64,000 bases of DNA from Edolisoma coerulescens (lineage: Eukaryota > Chordata > Aves > Passeriformes > Campephagidae), in contig VWZW01004701.1 of assembly GCA_013397115.1 (NCBI GenBank), positions 310,001 through 374,000 of the forward strand, given 5' to 3'. The position numbers and the translations under genes were made by a program. A model generated the notes under the pieces. It saw only the letters and a list, made by a program, of their open reading frames with translations. It had not been told where the DNA came from and made no database searches. This document shows positions 13,074-26,678 of the stretch, one piece after another; position 1 is the stretch's first letter; the number at the start of each line of letters is the position of its first letter.

Positions 13074-16000
13074 GAGATAACATGCTATATTCTGTACTCT
13101 TTTACCCTGTCAAAAAGGTGTCAGAGAAACATAGAAACACCTCTATCCATCAGACACTACCCACAGAGGATCACAGGTCAGTTTGCTTTATTTCACTGCT
13201 TCTCTTGAACAGACATCCACAGCCACGTCCTGACCATAAGGGGCTGCTCGATGCTGTTCAGATCCTTTGCTTGCTGTCACAGATGTGGTGTCTCTGCCTG
13301 CACCTGTGCCCAGTGTCAGCCTCCCCAACTGCTGCTATCCAACTGCTCACATACCAAAGAGCCTGAGCCCCGAGATCCAGCATCCAGATTATTCTGCTCC
13401 TGCATCCATTTTGTCTTTTGTGGTAAGAGGACAGCAGGGCCTGAGCCTGCCAGAAGCAGAGGAATGGTCCAGCTCTGTCCCAGATAAAGTCACTTTCTTG
13501 CACCTCAGTGTCTAGCGAGGCAGATTTTACGTTCTCCTCTCCCCTCTGCCCTTACTGGGAATGTTTCTCTAAGGGGCAGTAAGTCCCTTTTCCTGTTGTC
13601 ACACCCCAATATCACTGTCCTAACACTTCTAAAAATACCAGCACAGGAGCTGGGACTCCCATCCATTGACAAGGCAACTCAACTGTGCTGCACTCTGTGC
13701 TGGTTCAATCAAAGGACAAATAGTACACAAAAATTGGCAATTCCTTGCATTGTTATCACCAATGAACATTTATTTTCTAAGACTCTAACAAACAGAAAAA
13801 TTATGTTCCTGACTCAACAGCTTCTGTCTCAGTTCTGTCATTGCCACTGCCTTTTTTTTGTACAGTGCCCCATACCTTGCCATCATTTTCTTGCCCTGCT
13901 ACCAGTCTCAGTGCTCAGGGTGACGAGTAAGTGAGACACATCTGCTTTCTATTTAAACCAGCGAGGAAATATTTATGCTGCAGGAGAACCTGTGGTTTTG
14001 CTTGTGGTGTGAGATGAGGCCACTGAGTGTTCAGCAGGAGGCTCCTGGGCACCTTCAGATCACTCTGCAGGCTGGATCAGCTCCTTGCTATTGAAGTGCC
14101 TGGCACCAAGCCATCAGTTGTGTCGGAGTTTGTGCTTTCCCTGGGTGGTTTCTCTCCACTGGAGCTCAGTGTCGTGGAGGGGAAGAGGGAAGGAAAACAG
14201 AAAGGTATCACCAGTGTATACCCAATGTTCTGACATGCTAGTTAAGTTCTAAATTATGTTTCTAATTACTTGGCATGATTTATTGAGACAGTTTAACAAG
14301 GTCATAAAGCACCATAAAGTGACACAACTTGCTCGCCAGCTGGAATCTCTGCCACTGAAGTGCTCCTTTCTCTCCGGCTCTGTCATGCTTCTTGTGCCTC
14401 CTCCCACACTATCCAGCATCTCTGTCATTGGATGGAGTCAGGCTTAACACTTTAGAAACCTTTAGGGGGTAATTTAATACCTCCGAGCCAACATTGCAAA
14501 GGGAAAGGTTTAGGGATAGCAAAGCTGGGCTGAAGTGTTGTGTTCCAGGGTATTTGTAAAATAGATCTGCCAAAGGAGTAGCTAAAATAAAATAGTCCCA
14601 TTAATGCCTCTGATAAAGAAACGAGAAACATAGAAAGCGATCAGGTAGGAGCAAAAAGGGGAGAAAAAAATGCTGCTATAATGCCTCCCATGCAGCCAGT
14701 TCAAGCAGCATGACAGCCTGTCTGGGGGGAGGAGAGAACAGACCTGCAATCCACAGACCTTGGCCTGCACCCACCTACAATAAGCAAGAGGATGGAGAAG
14801 GCCCTGCCCAGTGTCATTTGGTGCCAAAGAGCTGTAAAGGAAGGCTCACTGATCCTAAGTCTGCAGCAGGGCTTTGCACCCCTGAGTGCATGTCACTGCA
14901 CTGCCAATTAAAGCTGCTAACACTGCTGGGGCCTTTGGGAAGGGATGTGTGCCCTTCCTGTGGCAAAACACTGCACTGTGGCAAGGAAGAGACTGTGCAA
15001 TCCAACCCTGGTGCATTTTAAGGCTTCTATAAATAATTAAGGGAGTTCATTAATTAATAAAAAGAGAGTGAAATTGCAAAAACAGGAGGAGAGGGGCAAT
15101 GAATACCCATGGGGGGATAAGAAGTATGTCCTACACTGCAGCTTACACAGACTGAACTCTTTTAGAGTTAAAGTGGCTTTGTGGTTTGAGCTAGAGAAAC
15201 AAATCTTAGCTGGAAGAAAAATCTTCTGGGAATAACAAAGCTACTTCCTAAATCCAAGTTACACTTGGGAAGATTTTTCAAGATTTACACACTCAAGTGA
15301 GAACAACGTGGAATATATACAGATGTGTCTGTGTATTTCTCAAATACATGAGGGAAAAAGGGATCTAGCTCGTGCCTGAGGTTGGCTTGCACCAACAAGG
15401 CTTTGGGGAAGAGATAAAATACAGCAATGCAGAGAAAAACATCTTTCACTAATTAGATCATTATTAGTCTCCTCTGGCTCAAACGTGGGCAGCTTTGAAA
15501 CCCTAGCCGCTATCAAAGAAAAGATTTACAGAAGTTCCACAAAGACAGAAAGAAACAATAAAGTCTGGTAATATCCCAGTGGGCTGAGAATTGGTAGAGT
15601 ACACTGACTGCAAGTCACTAATTACAACAGCTTTGAAATCAGAAGCTTAAATCTGTGCTAAACAGCAACACAGTGCTTTGGGCCACAGTTTCAAGTGCAG
15701 AGAAGGAACGTGCCAAACACACACACCCAGGCACAGACAAGTCATTCCAAAAGGAAACCAGGAAATTGCAGGTGCAGCTGAATGCTTGTGAGCAGACAAT
15801 TACCCAGTGGGTGATTGAACTGCATATTTCATATGCACAATTACCTCTTTGCACCCCTGCATGTGTATTTGAGCATTTGACTTCCCTGCCTACCTTAAAG
15901 AATATGACCTTGGTACCTGAAAATACCAAACTTGCCTGAACTGCTGATCCAAATGTCTAGCAGGCATGAGGGTTTTAAGCAGGTGAAAGGGCTGTTTTAT

Positions 16001-18615
16001 CTCATATTACTGACACACTGCCTGACATGAAATTGGTACTTTGCTGCTGCTGACTTCTCATCTCCTGAATATATCCCTGGGAAGTTTTGGCATGCAGCTG
16101 GTGAGCCGTGCAGCGCAAGTGAGGGAGAGGAGATGTATGTCTACCCTACAGGAAGGAAATGCAGATAAAAGGTTTTAAATGAGGTTGAAGCCTGTGATCT
16201 TGCCAAATCAAGAAAATGGAAGGTAATGCAGGTGCCTGTGCTAAATGGCTATCTTTTGCTGTCAAGCAGCCTGACATTTGCTCTGGTTTCCAATACTTAT
16301 AATCTGTTGTGAAATGCCCTTGGGATTTTGCTGTCAGCAGCTCTGTAGAGGTGCGGGATGTGGGATGGGTGGGCAGGAGGAGGATGGAGGAGTACCTTGA
16401 TCTTCTGCTGCCACTCCACAGAGCTGCCCAGTGCCTGCCACAGTGCCTGGCACACAGCCCTCGTGGGAAAGCAGCATCCTGATTTTTTCAAATCTGACGG
16501 AAAAGCCTCCGGCATGAAACAAGCAAAAAGTACCTCTGAAGAAAAATGTATTTAACTAGAGGAAAAAGCAGGCTGCTTGACAGCAAAAGATAGCCCTTTA
16601 GCACAGGCATCTGTATTACCTTCCCTTTTCTTGATTTGACAAGACTTTTACTTCCTACTTTAGGGCCCACATAGCTCTACCCCCTTAATAGATGTTTATT
16701 AGCAGCCAGCAAGCTACAAGCAAGGAGTAAAGGAGTTTTTCCTAGCGTGGGGCCAGCACAGCCCTTATTGCTAAATTTTCCTTTCCTGGGATAGAGAAGG
16801 TAGGGTGACTTTCAAATCTGTTACACTGTCAGGTTTTAGTGCTCTAACATCACTGTACTGGCATCCCGGCTCCCAGAAAATGATGCTAATCCTGAAATAT
16901 GGATCTGATGTAACACCTAACTAAAATGTTGGGGGAAGGGGTTGGGGCTTGTTTGTGCTGCCTCATTTTCACTGTTAATGGCCTGCAGTGCCTTCCAAGA
17001 AAGAGCATCAGAAGGGAGCAGAACTTGAAGTAATTATGCTAAAGGAAGGATATTAGTTGCAGAAAAGTTATATAGTTATTCATTGCTACTCTATAGTAGT
17101 TTTCAATGGCCGCATAAATGTAATAACTGATGGATGAAATGAAGGAAAAAAGATATTTCCACCTGGTAGGGGAAAAATCTCTGTCTAAAGCTGCAATGAT
17201 TTATTAATATATCTAATCAATAGCAATATGTCTGTATCAACTTTACATCTAATTTAAACTTTCAAGGCTCAATGTACTCATTAAATAATATAATAGATTT
17301 ACATATTTTAATTATATTTTATGGATTTTATAGTCTTAGAAAAGCATAGCCAGAGAGTTAATATTTGCTGAGCACGACTCTGTGAAATAGAGAGAAGGTA
17401 TTTCGGGTCTTGTGCCAAGGACATATCAAGGTGATATTCCTTAGACCAAACAACACTCCTGCACACATTCAGTTGTGTTATGCATCTTACAAAAGGGAAA
17501 CTGAGTCCTAGAACAGGAGGAATGAACTTGACCCAGGTCTCAGAGCAGGCAGGGACAGAGCCAAGGTGAGGGCTCCCTATGTCCACTCTCCTTTGTCCAG
17601 ACATCAGGCTGAAAGAATGATTTGTCAAAAGGCTGGTGTGCTCATAACTGCTTTTCCAACCACCTCAGATCAGTTTATAAAAGATCTTAATCTTTCTGCA
17701 AACCTTGCATCTCTCCTAAACAATCACAACTGTAACACCAACACTAACACGTCTACATTCAAGTACTACCTCCCAGTTAAATGCAGCTCCCTTGAACCAA
17801 GGTCAACACCTGCTGAATCACATCCTCAAGAGCTTCAGCAACCAAAGTGACTGCTGAAGATATGAGTAAAGAAGAATTGAAATAAAAACTGAAATGAAAA
17901 CACAGAGGAAAGAGAGTCAGCATTGCCAGCTCTCTTGACTCCACTAAAGGACTTTGATACTTCATGTCTCCTCTACAGCTTCAGCTATTTGGTCTTATGA
18001 GCAGAGAAATAGTTTCTGGTTCTCATGACTGTGAAGAAAAAGACCTCAAAATTCCTACTTAATGCAGCCCAAGGAGGTTCTAATCTTAGTTGAAGCCTGC
18101 TGGTATAACTGAGGTATAAAACACTGCTACAGCACATAACAACAAAAGAACAAGCAGTCACTTGTCTGTAATTTGTTGACCCCAGCATCTGAAAGTCTTC
18201 TGTTGATTTGGTAGTCAATCCTCAATTACTCTCCAGCTTTATTTTCCCTTGCATAAAACCATTTTCTAGCATCTACACCAGAAATACATCAATAGAGCTC
18301 TGTAAGAGCCATAAAATCCACCATGTGGGATGTTTTGCTGTTTTAAGATCTCTTTGCTGATTTAGGGAAATAATTGTTCTCTCTTCCTTTCTACTTCATT
18401 TCAAACTACTGCGCCCTTCCCTGCTGTGAACTGCACCATCCTCCTGCCTTGGTTTACACTGTCCTCTTCGCAGCAGGTCCCACAGGAGCTAGCTCAAGCA
18501 TGGCTGCAAAATCCAGAGAAGGCAAAAATGGCTACAGCTCTGGGAGAGCAAAATTTGGGTCACGAGTAGTTTGGCTTTTACATTGTGGGACAGAGAGGCA
18601 AGGTAGCCAAAGCAT
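13074..18615. other. Unique non-coding sequence
   Basis: No recognised gene or repeat. Open frames are short, overlap on both strands and match nothing known. The segment 17180-17340 is very AT-rich. A G-quadruplex motif at 16355-16373 is listed separately. Confidence 0.55.
16355..16373 (+). other. G-quadruplex motif
   Basis: Four runs of three G are separated by loops of 4, 2 and 1 bases. This meets the usual G3+N1-7 rule, and the short loops favour stability. A G-rich purine stretch continues to about 16390. No gene is recognised next to it, so any role is unknown. Confidence 0.7.
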
Positions 18616-18770
18616 TTACCACCCCTGGAAGTGTTCAAGGCCAGGATGGATGGAGCTCTCAGCAACCGGGTCTAGTGGAAGGTGTGTTGGCAGGGGGGTT
18701 GGAACAAGATGAGCTTTAATGTCTCTTCCAACCTTCCAACAGCCTGTTCTATGATTCTGTGATTGTATGA
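18616..18770 (+). repeat. CR1 LINE 3' end
   Basis: This is a clear CR1 3' terminus on the plus strand. It has the CCCTGGAAGTGTTCAAGGCC block, then GGATGGAGCTCTCAGCAACC and GGTCTAGTGGAAGGTGT. The end is TCTCTTCCAACC and a tail of octamer units of the type ATTCTGTG. Only the last 155 bases or so are present, so it is a typical 5'-truncated copy that encodes nothing. The central blocks are better kept than in the fragment at 2.8 kb, which suggests a younger insertion. Confidence 0.9.
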
Positions 18771-19201
18771 CCTGACTGACAGCAGTGCTCAGGAGCCCTG
18801 GGGAGCAGAGGGCAACACTCTCTCAGCGCTCTTCCCATCTGGATCTCCACTTACAAATTCAGCGTTTATTCAGAGCACTTACTGCTTCTTGTTAGACAGA
18901 TCCCAGAAATTCCCATTCAGCATGAAATCTGGATTTCCTCCCTTGCCTTCATTTCCAGTGACTTCCATGTATTGTTTTCATTGCATTTTTTTCTTTACTG
19001 GGAACTTTTGAGACTTCTGTCTTGCAAGCATGGCACAACTGTGGCTTGGCCTGGCACAGGGGCAGACATCAACAGTAGTAAAAACATACCTGGAATTTCT
19101 GTTTGCATCTGAGCCTACTTCAGTGCCTGGAATTTGATCCAGTTTTCTGGTGCAGGCAAGTCCAGCGAGACCCTCAGTGTGTTACATCCTAACAACCTCA
19201 G
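18771..19201. other. Spacer between CR1 end and LTR fragment
   Basis: About 430 bases with no feature that I recognise. The frame at 18763-19011 is short and unrecognised. Confidence 0.5.
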
Positions 19202-19462
19202 CTGCTTTGGACTGCGTAGAGTTAATTTCCTTCACAGCAGCTGGTACAGGACCCTGTTTTGGATTTCTGCTGGAAACAGTGATGATAACTCAGGGATATT
19301 TTCATTACCTCTGAGCAGTGTTTGCACAGAGCCAAGGCCTTTTCTGCTTTTCACCCCACCAGTGAGGAGGCTGGGGGTGTGCAAGGAGTTGGGGAGGACA
19401 CAGCCAGGACAGCTGACCTCAACTGACCCCAGGGCCATCCCAGACCATGTGGTGTCGTGCTC
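19202..19462 (+). mobile_element. Eroded endogenous-retrovirus LTR fragment (U3 part)
   Basis: The order of blocks matches a common bird LTR: TAGAGTTAATTTCCTTC near 19217, GCAGCTGGTACAGG, TGTTTTGGATTTCTGC, then GGACACAGCCAGGACAGCTG near 19395, and the ending TGGTGTCGTGCTCAG. In intact members the next part is the TATA box. Here similarity stops at about 19462, so R and U5 and the LTR 3' end are missing. The 5' terminus is blurred. No gag, pol or env sequence is next to it. The family name is not certain, and the class of retrovirus cannot be fixed from this piece alone. Confidence 0.75.
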
Positions 19463-22400
19463 AGGAAATGTTGGTTTAGGAATAGCAACTAGTGATTTAA
19501 TTAATCTCTGTTATCTGCTACCCTAATGAACTCTATCATGTAACTAGTTCATTTTCATCTTTAAGTAAGTCCTAGTTACTGGTCCTAATACCACTTTCCC
19601 TGAATATGCACGCAGATGACATTGTTTCACTGATTCTCCCAACAGAAGGGATTTAAATAACGTATAAAATAACACTAAACCACAACAAGGGTAGGAATTC
19701 CCCACAAAAAGTCAACCTGTGATGGCTGAAACAGATATCTATTATGAGATATTTCCTAAGGGGACACTTCCTTTGAGAGCAACACAAAATCTCTACAGAT
19801 TTGCATGGTGCTTGTGTTCCAGCAACATCACTTTTACACAGTTTCAATACAAGAGAAAACATTAATGCCTTCTAAGGCACACATTAGTTAATCAAGGTCA
19901 GTCCCAGGGTTACAGCTGTATCCACTGTCAGATCAGTCCTGCCTGAACAGTTGGGACGGTGTCAGCCTTGACCTCTGGACAAGGTCTTTCCTCTTCTGGC
20001 TCAGCTCTACCTTGAAATAATAAAACAACTTTCATTATCTTCTCTGCAGAACCTGAATGCATCACTTTCCCATTATTGTCCATGCTGTTACCAGCAGGAA
20101 CTTGTCTCCAGGGTCTCATCTCTCAGAGGGTGTCCCTGCTCCCTTCAGCCTTGGCTCCAATTCCAGCTCTCCCTGATGTTTCTGCATTTGCTCAGTAAAC
20201 ACTCCATGTTCTGTATAATGTAAAACATGAGCATCTCATACACTGATAAAATTACTTCTGTGCTTACACAGCTACTTAATTCCATTTTGCCATTGATTTG
20301 TCATTTTAAAGTTAAATAATAAACATGGATTGCAGCCAGGATACTGAGTGCTGCTTTCTCCCCCTCTAGTTTTTGATTTATGTGTTTGTTTATTTACTGA
20401 TAGATTTAAGTACTCCCTTTTGCATTTCACACATAATCTGGCAAATCCTGGGGATTTACTTTCACAATTGATTAGAAAAGTCAATGTTTTACAGATAGGA
20501 TTAAAATGGAAAATATCTAGGAGCTTTGATGGAATCTACTTATGACAAACAGTATTTCCAGTAGGCTCTCCAGCCTTAAAAACCTGTGCTGTGTGTTGTC
20601 AAGCACTGTGAAGATATAACCATTTCCTGTTACAGGTATTATGTCAATTAAAGAAACACGCTTGACTTGCTCATTTGTTCTTCATGGGAGTGCCTTGTGG
20701 GCTTTTCATTTAATCAGCACGTGGGAAAAGATGTTTTCCATTTGCTGGTAATTTTCTTCTCTTCGAGATTAAATCAGGCAGGCTGGGAGGCAATGCTGAG
20801 GCAAGCAGTGCATTTCCAATATTGTCATTTCAGTAAACTAAATTTAAAAATTCTAAAAATGTCGGTATGTGACGTTTTGGTTTTTTCCTTTTCTGTTTTA
20901 GCTCCAAACCATGTATTACTTCTTCAGTGTTATTTACTTTTAAATCTGTGTTTAGAATATTACTAATGCTTTATGACAGGGCAAACTGCTTTTCAGCCTT
21001 TTGATTCTCTGTCAAATGGTGAACCTGGCTTCCTTTTGATCCACTCTCACAACCAAAGCAACCCAACCCAAATCAGTTATTCACACACAGCTGACTCCAC
21101 AGTGGAATAATTTTCCAGATCATGAAATTTCAGTGCAGAGTGATAAAAAGATTAGGCTGGTGTCAAAGAGTAGATTACAGGGCAGCCTGGAGAAAAGAAT
21201 TAGACCTACTGCTAATCGCATTCTCCTGGGGCTCAGGGCGTCTTGCTGCCCTTCCCCAGCAGTGCTGGGTGGTGAAACTCAAATCTGCTGCAGAGCCCTC
21301 AGTGGTTTGAATGCATAACAGGGGCCTTGTTTTACTGTTCTTGGTGAATTTAATGCCAAAATGTGGAGAGGAAAGGAAAGAGATTGTGTGCCAGGTCAAG
21401 AAATTCCTAAACAGAGCAAGGCATCCCTACATTGTTAGCTGACCACTGGAATTAGCAGATGGACAGTCAGCATTGATTGACCCTGCCTGTTACAGAAAGG
21501 TCGAGTGAGCAGACATGATAAAGTGGTGGAAAGCACTGTTTGCGTGTCCCGGTGCTAGAACGTCACATAAAGCCAGAGACAGACAATGCACAGAGACCCA
21601 CACAAGTCTAAGGCACTGGAAAACACCCCAATTAAATGAAAATAACTGTCCCCATTAAGTGGCAGCAGTCATTGCTTAATTGCTATCCAGGGAGGTATCC
21701 TAATTTAGAGCAGATGAAGTTTAGCACATCTTAAGCAGCAGATTATTGCTCAGATATGAAGGAAAGGGAAGAGTAGGAAAATGAGAAATACGAGATTAAG
21801 GCATTTCAGTCTAAAGCTGAAGGTGTTCGTTTTTGCTAGATAAAACCAGAGCAGGGCTGGGGATCTACTGAATTGGCGTGTCTTTCTCTCCTCATCGAGG
21901 TCTGTGTCTTGCAGGGACTGGGCTGAAATGCCCCTGTTTTTCCACTTGTTTGCTTCCAAGAGGGGAAGGAGCAGGACCTGAGTCCACCTGCTCCAGCTTG
22001 ACATTTAACCCAGCCCAGGCTGGACCTCAACTCTGCAGCCATGCTCTGGCTCTGCTTGTTCTCTGGAGCCCAGAGCAGCTCAAAAGCACCTTTTCTTCAG
22101 GTAGTATCAGGACCCCTGTGCTCACTCCAAATCCCCTGGCCCTAGTGAAGACTCCAGCTTTGTCAAGATAATGTGACTATTTTTTTTCCTTTTCCCTAAC
22201 CCAGCAATTCCTCTTTCTTTGGAAGAGCTTTGACCTTTAAATGAAGATGCATGCCAAGAAAAATCCACAGCTTGTTATCAAGACAATCTGTGGCACAGGC
22301 TGTGTGGTAATGTCCTCCTGAGGTGATGAATCAGATCTATCAGTGTCTAGATACTAAGGCCTTTTTTATCCTTGCAAACTCAGGGCTTCCAAATCTTTAA

Positions 22401-23953
22401 GCCTGATCAGAGATAGAGCACTACAAGAGCTTACTTAAATCTCAGCAAGCAGAAAAGAGGGTGAGGGGGAGAAAGCTCACATAAAATAAAGACCACTTTT
22501 TAAAGATAAAACGTAACTCCAGGTACAAGGAAAGCCTTTAGAGAACAGAAGAGATCTTTGTCAGGAATGTATCTCATTTAGTCCCATTGTTTCACTGCAT
22601 GCTTTCAGAAAGCCAGCCATCTAACTTGCCTTTTTTCCCCAGGTTTTGGGGTTTTTTTTTTCTCCCTTCCTGATGCCAGTTTCTATTTCATTAGGAAATG
22701 AATCACTGATGAGGTGCTAGTCCTGTCTCCCTGCAAGCAGACCTCAAACACAGGGTAGTCAGGAAAAAGAAAATATACAGTCTTGCGACCTGAAACCTGA
22801 ATGCTTTTACAAGCACAGTTTTATTTCTGTTGTGCTGTGTTATGGATGGCTGTTGTTTAGTGTTTATGGCATGCAGACAAAGAACTCCATGTCAGAGTAT
22901 CTGCGGTTAAATACCTTCAACACGCGCCGAGGTCCCAAAGAGAGAAATTTTCAAAGGGAAATGCAAAGGGCAGAAGAATTCCTAAATTTCCACACAATTT
23001 TCCCTGTGGGGTCTGTGAGCTGAACCTTCTTGGTTCACAGCACGTTACTGGAATGCTGCACCCGTGTCCCTGAAAGCCTCAGAGGGATCTCTCATTTTCA
23101 CAGTTGGTGTACTGCACACACATTTGTTTGTGGAGTTATATGCCCAGAGAAGGAGACAATCACATTCCTGTAGCTTGAGTACCTCTGTAATGAGGCATAA
23201 TGCTGTCATGGGTTTTGCACAGAGAAGTAAGCTCCAGAAAAGCCATGTCAGCTTGAGCCTGACCTTTCGTTCAACAACGATGCAGATCAGAGTATTTTCT
23301 GTGTAACGTGGCCGCACACTGAGCACACACGAGTTGTCACATACAGGACAGTCTACACCCAAACATCCTTAATCTGATGATCCCTGAAAAGCCAAGTCCT
23401 GACCCATACAGCAGTTCATTTTGGCTACTTCAGGTATTCCACAGTGAGAGAGGAAGAGAGGGGACATCACTTTCTATCCCCTGCCTGAACTCAGCCTCCA
23501 CTCAGACTGTATTTGTCTGACACAGAAACTAAGCTGTTGCCAGAAATACCCATCTTGGAGCTTGAAAAATGTGTTTTTCCCAGGAACATCAGTCTAATAA
23601 AATACAGTTCTGCCTACGACCCCACTCTCTTTCATATCCTCTGACAATACTCCTACATGACTGTCATGATGCTGCACAAGTCTTCACAGCTTCCAGCTAT
23701 GTTTTTGTTAAATTTCAGTTGGATAGCCATGAAAGAAAACAAACACAGTATTTGCAGAACCCTATCCTCAGCTTTAAAAGGTTAAGATTTATAATGCACA
23801 CATTTATTGTATGCAGCTTCTAAGTGAATAATCCATTTAAAGAGCACATAGCACTGCAGAAATGTACAGGATTGATTCACTTGTAAGATGTGCAAGAGTG
23901 GCACACACCACTTTCACTCACATAATCAAAACAGTTTGGGAATTGTTGTGCTG

Positions 23954-23971
23954 GGAGTTTGATCAAACTCC
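23954..23971. repeat. Perfect 18-bp palindrome
   Basis: GGAGTTTGATCAAACTCC is its own reverse complement with no spacer. It could be a dimeric protein-binding site or a chance palindrome. No neighbouring gene helps to decide. Confidence 0.85.
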
Positions 23972-26250
23972 TGCACAGATACAACTCCCACAAGGGCTTC
24001 TTAGTTCAAAGATCCAGATTTACTAACCAGCAGCCTGATTTTCAGAAGCGCAAAAGATCCAGCAGATTTCTGAGTGTCCCTCCCCTGTTTTTCTCTACAA
24101 AAAATGCATGTGCATGACTTCTATTCATGCCTGCAGACATGGAATATGATGCCTAAGTCCACCTGTTCCTACAAATACCTTAAAATCTTAAGAGATAATA
24201 CATGAAGAGATCGAGGACCCTGAGAATCTGATAATGGCATCACAGGCTGAGCATCGCAGGTGCTTCCAGTCAAAGCCACAAGTCCAGGGATGACAACAGC
24301 AGTCAGGAGGAAGTCTGGCAGAATGAGCCAAGGGCAGCCAGGGAGGTAGCCTAGCAATGGTGGACTTGCTGGAAGTCTTTAGGCAAATTGCTTCATTTCT
24401 CCCAGTGCCTACTGTCAGATTTGGCTCATCACCCCTAGGACAAAGCCTTCTTCACATGATGTAGGTAATATGCCAAAGGCCATGGTGAAATCTTGATTCC
24501 CTGTATCCTATCAGAGCCCAAAAATACCCCCGCCAAGTAACTCTTAAAACTAAAAACTTTCCCACCTTCTATTTCTCCTGAAAAGTACCTTAACTTTGCC
24601 AGTTGTATTTCTTTCTTTCTAGTTCTACAGTGAATTGCTTTGTGTCCCAAATCTACTTGTAACTTAGTAAATCTCTTATAGTTATTTTAATGTTGCACTA
24701 TTTCTCAGCACTCCCTGTCTGTTTTCATCTTCCTGCTGGTCCATGTTTTCTGTTCTTATTAAAGAATTTACAGGTCAGGGACTGTCTTTTTCCAGTTCCT
24801 TGTTGTGGTGGGGATTTTTCGCCTCTATATTTTCTATTCTTCTGCATTTGTATAATGCACAGTGCAGAGAGTTTTCAGTAATGAGTTTGAATGTTTTCTA
24901 TCACTGACAGTTTTGTTTCCTCTATATCTATTTCCCCTCTTATGCTGGAGCAAAAGAGGACACCTCCAATTTGCTGTGCATCAGCCCATTGATTGTGGGG
25001 AACTTTTCTATGCAGTAATTATTGTTGCCTAAGCTATACCCCAGCCCAGTAAATTATTTTTATTTCAGTATGCTCTGCAACTCAGAGAAAGAAGCCCTAG
25101 TCATAGTTAGACAGCATATGAATTGCTAGAAAAATCCCAGGTTGTGCACAGATCATTTATAACCTAGCCAGCCCAGTGTTTGCAGAGGGTTTTGCCCACT
25201 AAACATCTCATAAATCATTGACTTCCTTTAAAAAGATAACAATAATTTCAAAGAGTAAGTGGGATTGGTCTGGATCATTATGTTCTCCCTCTAGGGCAGG
25301 GAGTTGAAAGTTTTAATTTTCTTTCATCAATCTAAGTCATTACCCAAGGCCAGAGTGTGATGTTTGACTTCCACTACTGGAAACCTTAGTAAGAGAGATC
25401 TGAGCACCCTCCAAAAAGGTCTTGAGTGATGCTAGTGCAGTTGTTCAGGAATTTGTGTCATAAGATGACCCCTGTGAGCACAGTATTGTGACCCTGCGCC
25501 AAGCCCACTGTGGGACCAAAGCCTAAAGCCAGCAGCAGCAGAGCCCGCTCTCTGCTTGTCATGGGTTTACAAATAAAGAGAAGGGAGCAGGAAGATGTCA
25601 CTTTTGTGATCAGGACCTCCCAAACAAGTCTCTGTACAGGCATTACACAGCACAGACAGAATGATTTCAGCATCAGTTCGGTATCATTAAATTCACTGCA
25701 CATGATGTGCAGAGTTGATTTGTGCAGGGAACGTGTCTGGGGTTTCAACTCATCTGGCAACCCAAGCTGTCCCTTCAAACTAGCTCACTGACATTCAGGA
25801 GCTAGAATAATTGTTCTAAATCTTTCAGACCTAGGCAGACAAAGAAAATATAGCCCCATAAACTCAGCTGTACAGTTTTGAGGGCAGGAGGGCTCCTCCT
25901 CCAAAGCAGCCACTAGAGCTACACTGATGCTCCCTCCATGTGACGTGTCTGTGGTGTGTAGCTGTCTCCCCATCAGTCCACGGCTGTGTCCCCCACTGCA
26001 CTGGAATCCCACTTTCTGTTTGTTCTTTCCAACACTGGGCACAGTGGGCTTTTCTGTTACATTTGTGTAACCCAGGACCCTGGAATCTGACCTAAAGTTC
26101 ATAGCTGGTGCTCTGATGTGCTACCATTCCAGACACAACAACCGTAACAGAAACAAGGGCAGCCCTGAGCTAAGTATTTTCCCTTCAATTAATCTAGTGG
26201 GTCTGCTTTTTGCAAAAACTGCACATCCCTATAATATTTTCCCCAAATAT

Positions 26251-26273
26251 GCTAATTATTTAAAATAATTAGC
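26251..26273. repeat. Perfect 23-bp palindrome carrying two TAATTA sites
   Basis: Arms of 11 bases (GCTAATTATTT and its complement) flank a single A. Each arm holds TAATTA, the core site of many homeodomain proteins, in mirror arrangement. The surroundings are AT-rich, so chance is plausible, but 11 perfect pairs is long. Confidence 0.8.
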
Positions 26274-26591
26274 TGAATACTTTCTATAAAAAATTTTAAG
26301 TATGTGCATTGTTCCTTTGTTATTTTCTGTTGTAGTCAACTTGTTTTTAGCCAGTTGCAATAATTTCTGTGAGCACTATGAAGAACATAGGAACTTTCTA
26401 ATAGGAACTGTGCAGAAAATGAGATACTGAATGGCCCCTGTAGTCCATAACCCTATGTCAAATATACAACAAAAGAGACAAGAAGAAGGCAGTAAACAGG
26501 GAAAGAAATATATTATAGAGCCAGGAAAGGCCCTTTCTTGATCATGGCTTAGCTGGAGTTCCCAAATGTTCTAGAGGAATTCTGGCAGGAA

Positions 26592-26678
26592 GTTCAACAC
26601 AGTCACACATGCGGGGTGCTCCAAGCCTGGAGTTTTAGAACAAAACTGTCAGAAAGATGTTCAGCACACTCACACATG
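26592..26678 (+). repeat. Diverged 20-base direct repeat
   Basis: The 20 bases from 26592 and the 20 from 26659 differ at two places (GTTCA-CACA-TCACACATG core), 67 bases apart. The intervening sequence does not repeat clearly, so this is either an old local duplication or coincidence. Confidence 0.5.

Noticed and set aside
26361..26460. Possible very old SINE-like remnant (AGAACATAGGAAC ... GTAGTCCATAACCC).
   Set aside because: Only scattered words resemble ancient reptile/bird repeats and the order is not convincing without an alignment.
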